Positions 11,890 through 24,101 of a stretch of DNA of 64,000 nucleotides are shown here, one piece after another (within the stretch, counting starts at the first letter, position 1; each line of letters begins with the position of its first letter). The notes below the pieces were generated by a model that worked only from the letters and a program-made list of their open reading frames with translations, made no database searches and had not been told where the DNA came from. The DNA is taken from assembly GCA_030247885.1 (NCBI GenBank), contig JAPDRO010000006.1, forward strand, positions 744,001 to 808,000, read 5' to 3'. The translations under genes were made by a program, and so were the position numbers. The DNA is from Taxawa tesnikishii (nom. ined.) (Eukaryota; Ascomycota; Dothideomycetes; Dothideales).

Positions 11890-12378
11890 ATGTACGTCTC
11901 GCTAGTCTATCCCCTTGCTTCTACAGATTGACCAAATCTCGCAGGGTTGTCTTCGCGCTCCTCATAATCAACAAAGCCGGCGGCCTCATCTACAACCGTA
12001 CCTTCTCCCCGGCCTGCAGAAGCTCTCCTCCAATGACTACCTCATTCTCGCCGGTACCTTCCACGGCATCCACGCCATATCTCGCAGTCTCTCTCCCATT
12101 GCTTCTCCGCCCGCACCGCCTGGAACCCGTCCGCAGGCCACCACCGGCATCCAGAATCTCGAATCGAGCCACTTCCGCCTGACCTGTTTCCAGACCGCGA
12201 CGGGCACGAAATTCCTGCTATTCACGAGTCCGGAGCAGCCGAACACGGAGAGCGTGGCCAGAAGATGCTACGAGATTTACGCCGAATACGTCATGGGAAA
12301 CCCCTTTACAACCTGGAGATGCCCATCAGGGTGGATAAGTTTGAGAAGGCGCTTGCTGGGTATCTGATCCGGCCTTGA
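11890..12378 (+). CDS. TRS23: Trs23/TRAPPC4, TRAPP complex subunit
   Basis: TRAPP is a guanine exchange factor complex for Ypt1/Rab1 in ER-Golgi traffic. The start codon appears split by an intron: AT at 11890-11891, intron 11892-11944 (GTACGT to CTCGCAG), then G. This gives MVVFALLIINKAGGLIYNR, the expected sybindin-like N-terminus. Conserved blocks follow: KLSSNDYLILAGTFHGIHAI, ESSHFRLTCFQTATGTKFLL, YEIYAEYVMGNPF and LEMPIRVDKFEKALAGYL. Two single bases seem missing, at the C4 run 12007-12010 (FSPGLQKL) and the T3 run 12305-12307 (NPFYNLEMP). With both, the protein is 145 residues, normal for Trs23. Confidence 0.88.
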
Positions 12379-13222
12379 GAAAGTCCCCTTTTGTTGTTTT
12401 GATGTTGCCGCTTCATGTGCAAGTTGTTTTCTTGCGTGCATGTGGGTTTACGGATGTTTGGTGCTCACAGGATCACCCTTAACGGATGCGTCGTCGAGGA
12501 TCTCTACCCTAAGAAGGACGAGCGAGACACCACGAGACGCGCAGATGCGAAGGATGACGCTGAATTCGGGACCTCGAGTGTGAACGTGCCTAAAAACTTC
12601 GACTGGGGAGGTCTGGTATCATTGGTGGAGGACAAGGAGAAGGAGGATTGGACACTGGTGAGGGAGAAGGCAGTTGATCCAGTAATCCCAGGGGTGGCGA
12701 ACAAGATTGTTTTCAAAACGGATTTCTGAAAGATGGGAAGTTTTGAGTGGGACCGTGAAGATGGGCTGGCGCGGTCATGGAAAGCATGATGCCCTTTTCT
12801 GTATTGTCAGTAAAGGTCTGCGTATTTCAATGCTGTAGCCTTTGCATGAACATGAAACGATTCAATATCATTTCTCGATCATCTTGCACACTCACGTATG
12901 CTAAAGACAAAAGACATTAAGTGACGGGTGAGAGTAGTATACGTTAATCGTGAAAGTGCGACAAGCAGGGCAAAGAAGGCGATACGGTTGCCTTCAGAAC
13001 CGTCCCTCTCCATTTGTCCACATTCTGATCCAACTCGCAACAAGGAGAAATAAAAACAGCCACGCATTATGGGGGTACTCGCAATCATTAACACAGCTCC
13101 TTCCCGCTTGCCAACGGCATTTGCACCATCCTTGCGGGCCGTCGCTTCCTCGGTTGGACTCGCGGCATGCATGCTGCCATCCTCCTAACTCTCAGCCACT
13201 CAGGTGTGTCTTTTCTCGTCGC
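12379..13222. other. Intergenic with one weak ORF
   Basis: An open frame at 12415-12729 on the plus strand codes for 104 residues ending DPVIPGVANKIVFKTDF. Its composition is protein-like but I find no family, so it is not called as a gene. The rest is likely 3' UTR of the flanking convergent genes. Confidence 0.35.
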
Positions 13223-13663
13223 TTAACAGCAGTCCTCGGCGCACTCGCAGCAGTCGGCGCAGCACTCGCAGCCCTCCTCGCAGACGAAGCAGCAGCAGAG
13301 AACGGCAAGGCAGGACCCAAGACAACCGCGGTCCTTCTGCCTGGGCTGCTGTTGTGGTGGTGGGCCTGGTTGATAACCCATCTGCAGTCGGGACCGTCAG
13401 TGATTGATCGCGTAAGAAGGGCTGGCTTTATTGTTCGCGTTTGGAATGCGACACACCTGTTGTGGAGGGCCATAGTACTGTCCTTGTGGTGGGCCGTATT
13501 GTGGTTGACCGTATTGTGGTTGACCGTATGGCGCGCCGCCGTAACTAAGCTTGCGTCAGCCTCGTTTCCCGATGGCAGAGTTGCACAATCGCGCATTGAG
13601 ACGGGGTGGCACTTACGCTTGAGGAGGCGCCTGGGGCTGACCGTAGTATCCCTGGTTTGACAT
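13223..13663 (-). CDS. CYSTM-like cysteine-rich small protein
   Basis: Three exons (13663-13617, 13544-13457, 13381-13223) in phase give 97 residues. The N-terminus is a Gly/Gln/Pro/Tyr repeat ([20 protein letters not shown]), and the C-terminus is [20 protein letters not shown] followed by repeated Cys pairs. This is the layout of CYSTM proteins, small tail-anchored proteins often linked to stress tolerance in fungi and plants. The donors GTAAGT and GTGTGT and the acceptors TTAG and CTGCAG are ordinary. Its specific role is unknown. Confidence 0.85.
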
Positions 13664-15051
13664 GGTGCTAGGTGTGTAAAGTTGTAGGTAAAAAGGTGTT
13701 TCTGTGAGAGAGGGAAGATGCAATGTAAGTGACTGATCGAAGACTTGGATCTTGTGAAGAACCGGGGAACACCGGCAAGACGGCAGCCGGAAGGGAAAAG
13801 GGAAAGGGTCGCGCTTGGCGCAGTGCTTACGCTTACCCTTAGAGCTTGGCTTGATCGGTTCAAGGGTAGTGGGGCGCAAGGGACGGCGAGACGGTTTGCT
13901 TTCCAGATGAAGACAAGGGTATGTTGTTGTATGCTTAAAGTAGAGGAGAGGAGAGGAGAGGAGAGGAGAGGAGATTGCGGCAGGGACGACGTTGGAAGCG
14001 GGATGGGGTAGGGGTATGGGCAGGTGGTGATGAAGTCGATGGCGTTTGGCTGGAACGATCAGCTGCTTCAGACGTTTGGAGTGCGCAAGCGCGTCTGCTG
14101 ATTCGAGTCTCGACAGAGCTCACTCAATACGACAAAGAACAAAAGTGCCTCTCACGTACGAAGACGAGACCAATCGCCGGTTATATACGCTGGGCATTGA
14201 CAGGTTGCTACAGCTGTGAGCCACTGTTCGAAACGTCCACGTTGTTCCGGTCTTTCGAGCCGCCGCGAGGCTCAGCTCAAGAGGTGACGAGTTCTGCCCT
14301 GCCCTGCCCTGCCCTGCTGCACGCACACAGCCACGTTCGTGGCGTTGCGCGTCTCGAAACCTTCCACCCGCGTGCCATGTTTGATCGTCGCGTACCAGCG
14401 AGGACGTGTCAATACGCTGTATACGGCCATGATCATCTCGAGATTGGCTTTGAAGTCGTGATATACTGCAGAGCTGTCATGCACTCGCAGCGATTGCATT
14501 GGAATCGAATGACCTGCGGCCAAGCAACGCATTATGATCTTGTCCTCCCCAAACATGAGAGCGACCAACATAGCAACATGAAGCACAATAAATATACCGT
14601 ACAAGGGGTATTGGCACGCCTCCGCAACCGCTCCCAGCAATGCGTGCGCTTCCATGCGCCGTGTGTACCATCCTGTCTCATGTCTTGTGGTGTATTAGAG
14701 AGCCCAAATGTAACTGTAAGTGCAATGTGCATGTCGTCGTAAAACAAACAAGTCCTGTATACCTCCTCATGTTCTTATGGTGGCAACGACACATGCTGGA
14801 CGAGATTGCATCAACGTTGCGCACGAACAAAGAGCCCAGCAAGGTCGCTCGCGTGTTCCAAGTCGCACAGTTGTATTCCGCGGTCTGCACAGTAGATGCA
14901 TCGGGTCCAGCAAGAGATCAGCCAAAGAGATACCGTGAACATCCATCAGCCTGTTGTGGATGCTGAACACAGATATCCCGAGACGAACCCTGGGCGGTGC
15001 CGTCATTCGACTTCTCCTTGTGTTTGACACGCAGAAGGTAATCAAGGAGCA
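13664..15051. other. Intergenic; CYSTM promoter side and bHLH 3' side
   Basis: This 1.4 kb has no gene I can support. It holds a GAGGA tandem tract at about 13943-13973 and a short CCCTG tandem at about 14296-14317. The purine tract lies upstream of the CYSTM gene and may be regulatory. Confidence 0.45.
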
Positions 15052-16841
15052 TTATCGTCCACCATACGCGCCGTGTGAAGGAGCTCCGTACTCCACACCT
15101 TGCATCGCCACGGATGGGGCCATGCTGTTGAACTGCTGTTGTGGGGCTACCGAGTTCATGGGTGGAAGTGAGAATGGCGGTGGCTGTCCATTCGCCTGAG
15201 CTTGGTTTTGCGTAAGCTGAGAAGTGTACTGTCCGTACATGTGCGGATTGTTCGGTTCAAGACGCCGCAATCGCTCGTGCATTACCAGGATTTCGGTGCG
15301 TAGAAGCTCATTCTCCTTTGCCGAATCACGGGCGAACTCTGATTCCTGACGGAGACGGCCGACTTCATTTTGCAGACTGCGTTCGTTAATCTGGCTTTGC
15401 CGAATATAGTCGATGGCTACGCTAGCGTCAGCATGTGCTGCGGATATCTGAAAGATTGCCCGATCTACCTTTGGTCAGGATCTCCCATTTGCTAGCTTTG
15501 GCACCTCCGTTTGTAGGAACCGCTTTGTTGAGCTCCTCAAACAAGTCTTTCATCTCGCTTCTACGCTTACGTTCGGCAAGCTTGTGGCTGATCCTGAGCT
15601 CTGGAGTGCGGCTGTAGTTTCCACTGCCGGTAATTGGTGCCGATTCGTTCTGCAGAGAGGCGACAGCCCTGTGCTGCATCGAATGATGGTGGGTCGTTGG
15701 AGGTTCTGACACATGAGTTAGCGCCGGCAACCAAGGAAAGCAACGTCGTTTTCATACCCTCGTCGAATCTGCGCTGTCCAGGTGGTAGGTGGGAATCCAT
15801 AGAGAGGATACTGCTACGGATGGACGACGCGGCGAAGCTGTTCTGCCGCGAAAACGAGCGGTCAATGCTGTCATCACTGCTGGAGCCTCTACGTTGCTGT
15901 TCTTCTGCTTCTGGGAAAGCCCACGCATAACCTTGTGTTGGTTTAGCAGCCATAGGGTCTGGTGCACCAGGCTGCCGTAGAGGAGCAATTGGCGGCGCAA
16001 TTCGCGGCGCTGGGTGATGAGCGCGCATGCTATTTCGGCCACTTAAGGGGGACATTGGTGTAACACCGGTAGGCCTTCGCAGGCTCGCTGCGAGCGAAAC
16101 CTGAGACGCGTTCTGACTTTCATAGGGCGACGTAGGGTTGTTCAAGACGAGGTTGGTGAAGCCGGTATGCATGCGACTGTCGACGCTACTTCGGCGAGAA
16201 TCTACTGAAGGGTGATAGTCGACACTTCCACGGTGCTGATTTGTCGGATCAAAGCCCTGGTTGATTGATGGCAATGTTGAGCCGGCCGGAGGTACTCTTG
16301 CGGACGTCGGTGTGCTAGGAACAGAACTGCGCGGCCTCGAGTCATCAGGGTTGAGGAGAGTCGAGACCTGCAAGTTGGGATTGTTCATCGAAGAATCTAT
16401 TGCAAGACAGAGTCAGTATTGTTCGACGACGGAGTCTCACAGCTGGGCAGGGGAGTAGAAAAGGTATTTATGCTGAAGACAAACAAGGTACTGCAAGAGC
16501 ACGTTGCTCAGTGGAAAAGCGACGAGTTCTTCAGCACGGTCGTATGAGAAAGAAATGCGTGCCCAGGTCTTCAGGATATGGACAGTCAAGGTTGGTCTGA
16601 CACGATTATGATTGGTGGCCGAGACGGGATGAAAGATGGCAAGACGAACATTTATGAGTAAACGCAGGGAATGGAACTCACGCTTGCTATGAGGCGCTGG
16701 CCAGGTACCGGAATCTCTCGATGAAAGCGTTCCATTCTGTCCGGGAGGTGTCCTCGCAGACCGAGTCGGTAGGCCGTTAGTGAGGGCACTGATCGATGGC
16801 AGAGCTTGCGACGGGGAGTGCTGACTGCTCGGTGTGGCCAT
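15052..16841 (-). CDS. bHLH transcription factor
   Basis: Four exons (16841-16682, 16396-15758, 15705-15469, 15416-15052) give 466 residues with all phases matching. The basic helix-loop-helix region is RISHKLAERKRRSEMKDLFE, then ELNKAVPTNGGAKASKWEIL and, across an intron, TKAIDYIRQSQ. The His-Glu-Arg pattern of the basic region is that of E-box (CACGTG-type) binders. A heptad-rich helix follows (SEFARDSAKENELLRTEILV), and the tail is Gln/Pro rich. The N-terminal half is Ser/Pro rich and low in complexity. It resembles fungal bHLH regulators of the Esc1/GlcD-gamma annotation group. Target genes cannot be inferred. Confidence 0.88.
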
Positions 16842-19800
16842 GTTCGCGACTACACGGCGTCAGTTCAGTCAACGACTTTGGCGTTCAGCTGGATGGGCGA
16901 TGGCAATGGGTGTGGCAGGAGGTAGTCGATTCGAGGCAAGCAGTCCGTATCAACGAAGTCGTGATGCTCAAGCAACAGCACTAGAGTCGGCGACTTGACC
17001 CGTATTATCCCTGGAACCGTCGCTGACAACGAACGCGGTCGCGATAGACTATAATCGTTCGTTAGTGGCAGTTACTACTTTAAATCCACGAGGATTGAAT
17101 ACTACCAGACATACCTTGATACTAGCGGGAGATAGGGAGGGTGATGGAGACGGTTACGGGCGAGCTGAGAGAAGGTTGGATTTGCTGTGACGCGCCAAAC
17201 TCGAACAAGTCCCTCGAAACGGTTGTGGCTGCAGCAGCCGCGTGCTCCGCAATGGATTGGCAGTCGATGAGCACCGTGAGGGGCGATTAGAAGTCGACGC
17301 GAATCTCGCCTGTCGATGGGACCTGGCCGGATGTCTGGTGCGGTGGTCAAGCACGTGAAAGTGAGGAGAAGTCAGGTTTAGCTGAGGCAGGAGCGTGGAA
17401 ACCGGGGCAAGAGGGGTGTGCAAGAAGCTGGAGCGTCAGGGAAGTCGTGACAGCTTAAGACGTTGTAAAGAAAAGCCGATGTCTGGCAGCGGATGATCAA
17501 CAATTGCGATGGCCCCAACAGGGGAAATGGAGAAGGCGTGGTGAGATTCCGCGGGCAGCTGGCAGTCTTTCAAGTCTTGTGTCGCGCAGGTCGAGGCAGG
17601 GTGCTAGCTGTGCCTTGCGTACAGCAGTGTTCGACTGTGCGACGTGCTTGGTTGGTGCGGGCGGCAACGGAGCTCCGCGTGGACCTGTTGTTGTTCGGCG
17701 TGACCAGGGATAGCTGACGAATTGGTTCAATGGCAGAGGGCGGTACGGTGGGATAATGACAAAGAGGCAAAGAGCAGGCGGGCAGGCGGCATGAACTGAG
17801 GTAGGGACCGTGAACGACGAGGACGGCAGTGGTATGTAGACAGGCGCAAGCTACTGCGAGAAAGGACTCGCCGGTGGGCCTCGGTGCAAGTCGACGGTCG
17901 AGAAGATCTGCGACGGGATTTGGCAGCGCACGTGTCTGGCTGGCAGCGCGCAGCCACCACCGTCAGATGGCCTGCAGGAATTGGCGGATGCAACAACTAA
18001 GTTACTTTGCAGCTAAGTTAGTGTTGCAGTCGCCGTGTGTGACTGCGGAATAACGCTGGGCGTGAAGCAGCAGTTGGAACAGATGCGGTTTGCAGATACC
18101 GCTCCCCAGCAGCATTGAGTGAAAACGTCGTAGCATTAGACGCTTATGCGTCCACGTTGTCCCATCATTCCTTTTGGTCGGATTGACGGATATCCGACCT
18201 TCTGCCCCAAGCATCTTCCGAGTGGAATGGGCCATTGTTCCACTTGAGTCGGCTACACTAGCCCGTCTAGCGTGTGGGGATCAGGGATCACAGATGGCCT
18301 GCACCACTGTACCAGCCCAAACGCCTATTAGGTACTGGCTGGTACATGTAATAGCAGTTAGCTCCTTGTGCCTGTTGCTGTCTTGGGCAGAGCGTTGCTG
18401 CTAGCCCATTACCCGTCCCCGAGGACAGCGCTGTGCTGTGCGACCTTCTAGCCCGTTCGGACGGACATAATGTCGATGCCCACGACCAAGGGCTTTGACC
18501 AACAGACCGAGGGCTTCCCTTCAGCTAGACATGGATCTATAACAAATACAGTTGCGGCTTCCAGCATCGCTTTTATTCTTAGGACAACACCTTATTTGAC
18601 ACGAGGCGGAAGGCGGAGGCGGTCTTTTTGGCGCTGGCCAGGCACGGCAATTGAGCAGGCATAGCGTCTGTGTAGGGGCAACAATACGGAGTGGCCGAAG
18701 TACAGCCAATATTATGCACGACGATTTGACATATCTGCTGCGATGCGCTGCACATTTTGGTCCAGACTCGCGCCCTCGGGCTAGGGGTTGCTTCCTGCAG
18801 AACTTTGAGAACACGACAGATGCAGCCCAAAGGCACCGCCCTGCCTGTGATCCTGGTTGTCGGAGAGCGTTCAATCGTATGAATTGAAGCCTTTGCCAAT
18901 CGGGAAGAGATCAGCCGCGCTTCCAAACTCACTAATGCCGTGGCCTCCACTGGAAGGGTAGTTGCCGCTGCACGTCATTCATCCTGCTACTCTTACTTGC
19001 GGACGGATCTTTTGACAAGGCAGCGCGTCTCCTTTGTCACGAGCAAGTATCGTCAGCATCCACCTTCTCTGCACGTCTTCGACCGGTATGCGACTCGACC
19101 CGAACTGCATCTGAAGCACGTCAAGACTGGTGCTTCACTTTGCTGATGTGCACTGCCTCGCGTCTAGACGGCCACGTTCGACGGGCTTGGCAGTACGCGT
19201 ATTTCCGGCACCACAGAATGTAGTTTCGGGGAATCATATCAGTCCTGAATCACCGCGCTCGCATGGCGACGCGGAGCCTCTAAGCTCCACCTCATGGCTC
19301 AGTTGCAGCAGATCGTTCAATGGCGTCCCCACAACCAATCCGTGACTTTGCTTCTTCCAGCAGCGCAACCAATTGAACCTCAAGCAAAACCGTTATCAAT
19401 GGATCGGCCCTCGCGGGAGACTGGCTGGAGAGAGAGCGCATACCTGCAAGTCGCCGCGGCTCCACCGTGCGCGGATCCTGTATAACGCCGTACCTCGTGC
19501 AAGAGATCTACCCTTGAATTTGTCATTCCTGAGAAGCCGATTCTATTGGCTCCAATTCTCCTATTGACCACAATCTTTCGCAAGTGCAGCGACCACGATC
19601 GAACGTTACGATTGCGCTATCACTCCCGCTCGTCCACATCTGACTGGCCACACTATGATCATCATCCGCCAAAGAAACCTTGACATTCAACAAACTGGTT
19701 GGCATCCAACGAGCATGTGTCGTCCACGAGTCCGCGTGTGCGAGTCAGGAAGTCGCAAAAACGTGCGCACCGCAGATCAATGGCGTTCAAGCTGCTTCTT

Positions 19801-20286
19801 CTCCACGTCTCACCGACTCGTCTCAAGACAATCGTATTTCACTCGTCTCGTCCTGCCCGCCGGCCATGTGACAAGCTGGCATCTTGCTTCTGCGCACACG
19901 AGCGATGATCTGTTGAGCACGTGGTTGAACGAGACCTTTTGATCATCAGCAGATCGCCGAGATATTTCCTATCGACCTCGATGATCACTTTAACAGATGG
20001 GAAGTATCAACCATCACAGCTTGAACCAACGTGCTTCGGCAAAGCTCCCGGCAGCAACGAAGGAGATGCATCGTAGTAACCGGGGGAAACTGTCTCCCAG
20101 CCTGAATAGGAGATCAGGTGAGTGGCATGAGCCCTCTAATTCTTGTACCTCGTACTGCACGGCTTCGGCCAATCGGACGAAGCGCCGAGGACCCTTAACT
20201 GCAGTTGAACGTTTTGTCGAGATGAGGGCTTTTGTATAGAAAACACATCTGTAACGTTACAATAACAAAGATAATTATCCATCACG
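16842..20286. other. 3.4-kb stretch without recognisable genes
   Basis: This is upstream of both the bHLH gene (minus) and OFD1 (plus). Open frames are short, overlap on both strands, and show no domain. A 9-bp inverted repeat (GTACCAGCC at 18309-18317, GGCTGGTAC at 18337-18345) is the only small structure noted. A long 5' leader or non-coding RNA for the bHLH gene is possible but not shown. Confidence 0.5.
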
Positions 20287-22385
20287 ATGAAGCGCAAGCA
20301 TGAGTCCAAAGGCGCTGAGACGAACGGCCATGCCAAAAGAAGGCTGCCGTCTCGCCGAAAGACGTCCATAGCAACTTCCGGAACGGGCTTTTCGACGAAG
20401 AGGTCCTTTCGCAGTACACGTCGGAATACGCTGCTTCGGAACCGTAAGACCGGTTGTATTCAAGGCTAGAACTATAAGTTGACGAGAGTGCGCAGGTATA
20501 AGCATGCTGTTGTGTCCGAGTTGATTTCGGACTCTCTCCTTCGCGACGTACGCAATGAAATCATCCAGAACATCCACTTTACACCGAAAGAGACGGATAT
20601 CTATAAGATACACCAGTCTGGAGATCTCGCAAATCTGTCTGGCCTTGACTCCTCCGCCCTCAAGCGCCTTCCCTCCCTCCTCAAGCTTCGCGATTCTCTT
20701 TACTCGCAAGAATTCCGCAACTGGATTGGCCATGTTGCCAGCGTGGGACCGCTGTCAGGAAAGAAAACGGATATGGCGGTCAACGTATATGTGCCAGGCT
20801 GTCACCTGCTTTGTCATGACGATGTGATTGGAAGTCGAAGAGTCAGCTACATTCTCTACTTGACCAACCCAGACAAGCCATGGCAGGAAGCATGGGGAGG
20901 AGCTTTGCGCCTTTACCCGATGAAATCGATAAAGGGCAAGGATGGCCAGGTTGCGAAGGTTCCTACGGCCGAATGGAGCTTGAGCATACCGCCGGCATGG
21001 AACCAGATGTCCTTCTTCGCCGTACAGCCTGGTGAAAGTTTCCATGATGTGGAAGAGGTGTACAAGCGGAAAGAGAGTGAAAGTTCGGATGATGGAGGAC
21101 GGATAAGAATGGCTATCAGTGGCTGGTTTCACATACCACAGGAGAGTGAAGAAGGCTATGTACCAGGTCTGGAAGCAAAATTGGTGGAGAAAAGTTCCCT
21201 GCAACAACTGCAAGGCAACCCCGACAGGTTTGACCAGCCTCAACAGCAGTGGTGGGATTACAGTGACACAAAGGTTGCGCATGGCGCCCACAAGGGCGAC
21301 GAAGAGGCTGCGTTGACGGAACAAGACCTTGAGTTCCTGCTCAAGTTCATGACGCCGAACTATCTTACTCCAGACACGGTAGAAGAGCTCAACGAGCTTT
21401 TCGCCGAAGAGTCAAGCTTGCAGCTGTCCAACTTCCTGAACAAACGCTTTTCGGAAGCGCTCAAAGAACGAATTGCAGCCATGGATCAGGGAGAAAACGG
21501 CCGGAAAGTGTCTGGCGTCTGGAAAGTCGCCGTGCCTCCCCACAAGCATAGGTACATGTTCAGGCACCCTCGTCTCGGCAAGGCCACAGATGATAAGAGC
21601 ACTGGGCCATATGAGGAGCTTTTGGACGAGTTTCTTCCTAGCCTGCCGTTCCGGAAATGGCTCAGTCTGGCCACTGGTTTGAGCTTGAAAAAACCACCCT
21701 TCTGGCTCGACGCTTCAGAAAAGGTCTTGACTACACACTTGCAACCAGTCATGACCAGGACGACCCACAATTGGAGTTCTGTCTCAACCTTACGCCCATG
21801 AAGGGCTGGGGCGTTGATGAAGAGCCAGAAGAAACAGAGCAAGACGGAGCTTCTAAAGACGGCAAAACGAACGGTGAGGCGAAAGGCAAAGACAAGGTCA
21901 AAGCTGCCGAGGCAGAAAACACGGATGAAGATGACAACGTCGGTGGATACGAGATTTACATGGCTGGAGACGACGCGGATGACGAGGGCGATGATGGCAG
22001 TGATCACGGTGTCTCTATCCCTCAAGGTGCAGCCAACCCTTCTACCACCGGCGCAGGTAACAGGAGGTCGTCGAAGCAGAAGAAGGCCGATCCAGCAATC
22101 TACCAGTCAAGTGCTGATGATGAGGATGACGGAATATTGTTCAGCAACCCTGCGGCGTGGAACACCATGAGCATTGTTTTGCGCGACAAGGGTGTACTGA
22201 AGTTCGTCAAGTATGTCAGTAACGCTGCAAAGGGAGATCGTTGGGACATGACCGGAAGTTTCGAAGTTGAGGATGAGGATGAGGATGAGGATGAGGAGGA
22301 AGACAAAGAAGATGGCGAAACTGCGGGCGGTGCTGATGAAAATAAAGACGAGGATGAAGAGGAGTGGAATGGTTTCGAAGATTGA
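20287..22385 (+). CDS. OFD1: Ofd1/Tpa1-like prolyl hydroxylase, 2-oxoglutarate Fe(II) dioxygenase
   Basis: Members hydroxylate a proline of ribosomal protein uS12, and Ofd1 controls the sterol factor Sre1 in fission yeast. Exon 1 (20287-20443) and exon 2 (20496-22385) flank a 52-nt intron. The dioxygenase core has the HxD pair in VPGCHLLCHDDVIGSRRVSY (about residue 160), the distal His in GESFHDVEEVY and the 2-oxoglutarate Arg in GGRIRMAISGWFH. The second, degenerate dioxygenase domain follows, and the C-terminus is very acidic. Two bases seem missing, at A4 20335-20338 (NGHAKKKAAVSP) and A6 21688-21693 (LKKTTLLARRF). Corrected length is 682, usual for the family. Confidence 0.92.
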
Positions 22386-22607
22386 TCGATTCCTCCACAT
22401 TTCTTCAGCATATTCTACGTACGAAACGGGAAATCGACAGAAAATAGTTCCTCTTCCACCCTGCTCTCACCCCAAACTGATCTTTCCATCAGTTTTTCCT
22501 AGCGTTGTATTAGAGCAGATCGACGTCACGAGGCGCAGGCGGTCAGCCCAAACGCAAAAAACAGCAACGAACTACCGGGCTCTTGAATCAGCACCAGGTT
22601 CTAAAGA

Positions 22608-24101
22608 CTAAAGTTTCGCCTTCACCTGAACCTGCAGGTCGTCTGGCAAGAACCAATTCATGTACCTCTCTGCCTCCACTCTTGTGACGCCCGTTCGCCC
22701 ATCTCTCACAGCTTTCCCACGATTCAAAAACCTCTCCACTTCCTCCTCTGCGTGCATCTCCGCGTCGTACCCGTACACGCCAAGCACGGTCGCCGGGTCA
22801 CCGTACAGATTCGGACTGCGCAACAACGGCTCGCCGTTCAGCTCAGGTGCCATGGCCGCATCGCGTGCCTGCTGCCCCGGACCGTCGGGCAGGTGCCAGA
22901 TGGCGCCGTTGAGGAATGAGACTTGTTGTTTGAGCGCGGCTTTGGGCATGCGGCCAGTTTCGTAGACTTTGATGGCGTCGGCGAGGGACAGTTCGCCGTG
23001 GATCGCATGAGAGATACAGGTGGCCAGGAAAGCGCCGTCTTCCATGCTGGTGGCGGCCCCTTGGGCCATGTGGTTTGTCATTGCGTGGGCTGCGTCCTGG
23101 AGTAGGTTCAGCGAGTCGGCACCAGTGACATGGAAGTCCCTGAGGTGGTCATGTACTTACACCGATCAGCACGACATTCTTTTGAGGGCTGCTCCAGGAC
23201 TCTAGTGGGGGACGTAGAGGAGTGGCCAGCGCTGCGCGGTAGGGATCATATCGACAATTTTCTTTATCCGCGGATCAAAATCCTTGTACTCGTTTCGCAG
23301 GTCGTCCATGTTTATATCTTGCACCGTAGAAACGTGGGGATCGCGGTGGTGTGAGAGTACCATGTTGAAGTCCTTGCCGGCTGAAATAGGATAAGAGATG
23401 ATATACGCGTTTGGTCCCATCCACACCTCCATCGTCAGCTTCTCAACCAAAGACCGTAGCTCGGGATCCTTGCGTATCTGCGCGTACGGCACAATGGCTC
23501 GGTACGCGCAGTTTCCTGTTGGAGGAGCCGGAACCACCGATGGGAATAGTGTTTTTCGTACAATGGAACCTACGCCATCTGCGCCGATCAACAAGTCGAA
23601 TGTGAACGTCTTTCCTCCCTCTGTTTGCACAGTCACTTTTGGTCCCTCTCTATACTCGACCTTCGCTACACGAGACGCGGTCAGGATCCTGCAGCCCTGC
23701 TGGCGCGCCACGTCTACGAGTCCGGTATGAAGGTGGTGCCGATGGACCAGCCACCAGGGATGCCCCAGCGCCTTTTCAACTCTGCTGATGGGCGTGTAGC
23801 CGACGGGTGTGCCGTCCTTGCGGCGCATGTTCAGCTCTTCGAAGCGCACGAGATTGTCCCCGATGGCTTTATCGACGCCGTACTTCTCGAGCAGGCGCGC
23901 TGCGTTGGGGGTCATTTGAATGCCTGCGCCGATCTACAAGATAATGAGTTCCGTGGGAGCTGAGGTCGACTTTCGGAGAAATTTCATTACCTCTCCGAGC
24001 TCTTGAGCAGCTTCGAGTACTGTTACCTTTGCGCCTGCCCGCGCAATGGCGATGGCGGCCAACATGCCTCCTATGCCTGCCCCGCAGATGCCGATCTCCA
24101 T
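22608..24101 (-). CDS. FAD-dependent monooxygenase, salicylate hydroxylase-like
   Basis: Three exons (24101-23991, 23933-23161, 23096-22608) give about 457 residues. The N-terminal dinucleotide-binding motif reads MEIGICGAGIGGMLAAIAIA. The DG motif is LLIGADGVGSIVRKTL and the second FAD/ribityl motif, across an intron, is VVLIG-DAAHAMTNHMAQGA. These define group A flavoprotein hydroxylases that use NAD(P)H and act on aromatic acids; the actual substrate is unknown. One base is missing in the G5 run at 23207-23211, where LLYVPPLESWSSPQKN would be continuous. It converges with OFD1, leaving 222 bp between the two stops. Confidence 0.88.

Noticed and set aside
12415-12729. Plus-strand open frame of 104 residues after TRS23
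   Set aside because: Composition is protein-like but there is no family, no supported start and no neighbour exon. It is mentioned in the intergenic entry only.
16842-20286. Many short open frames on both strands
   Set aside because: None has a recognisable motif or an in-phase intron pattern, so none is called as a gene.
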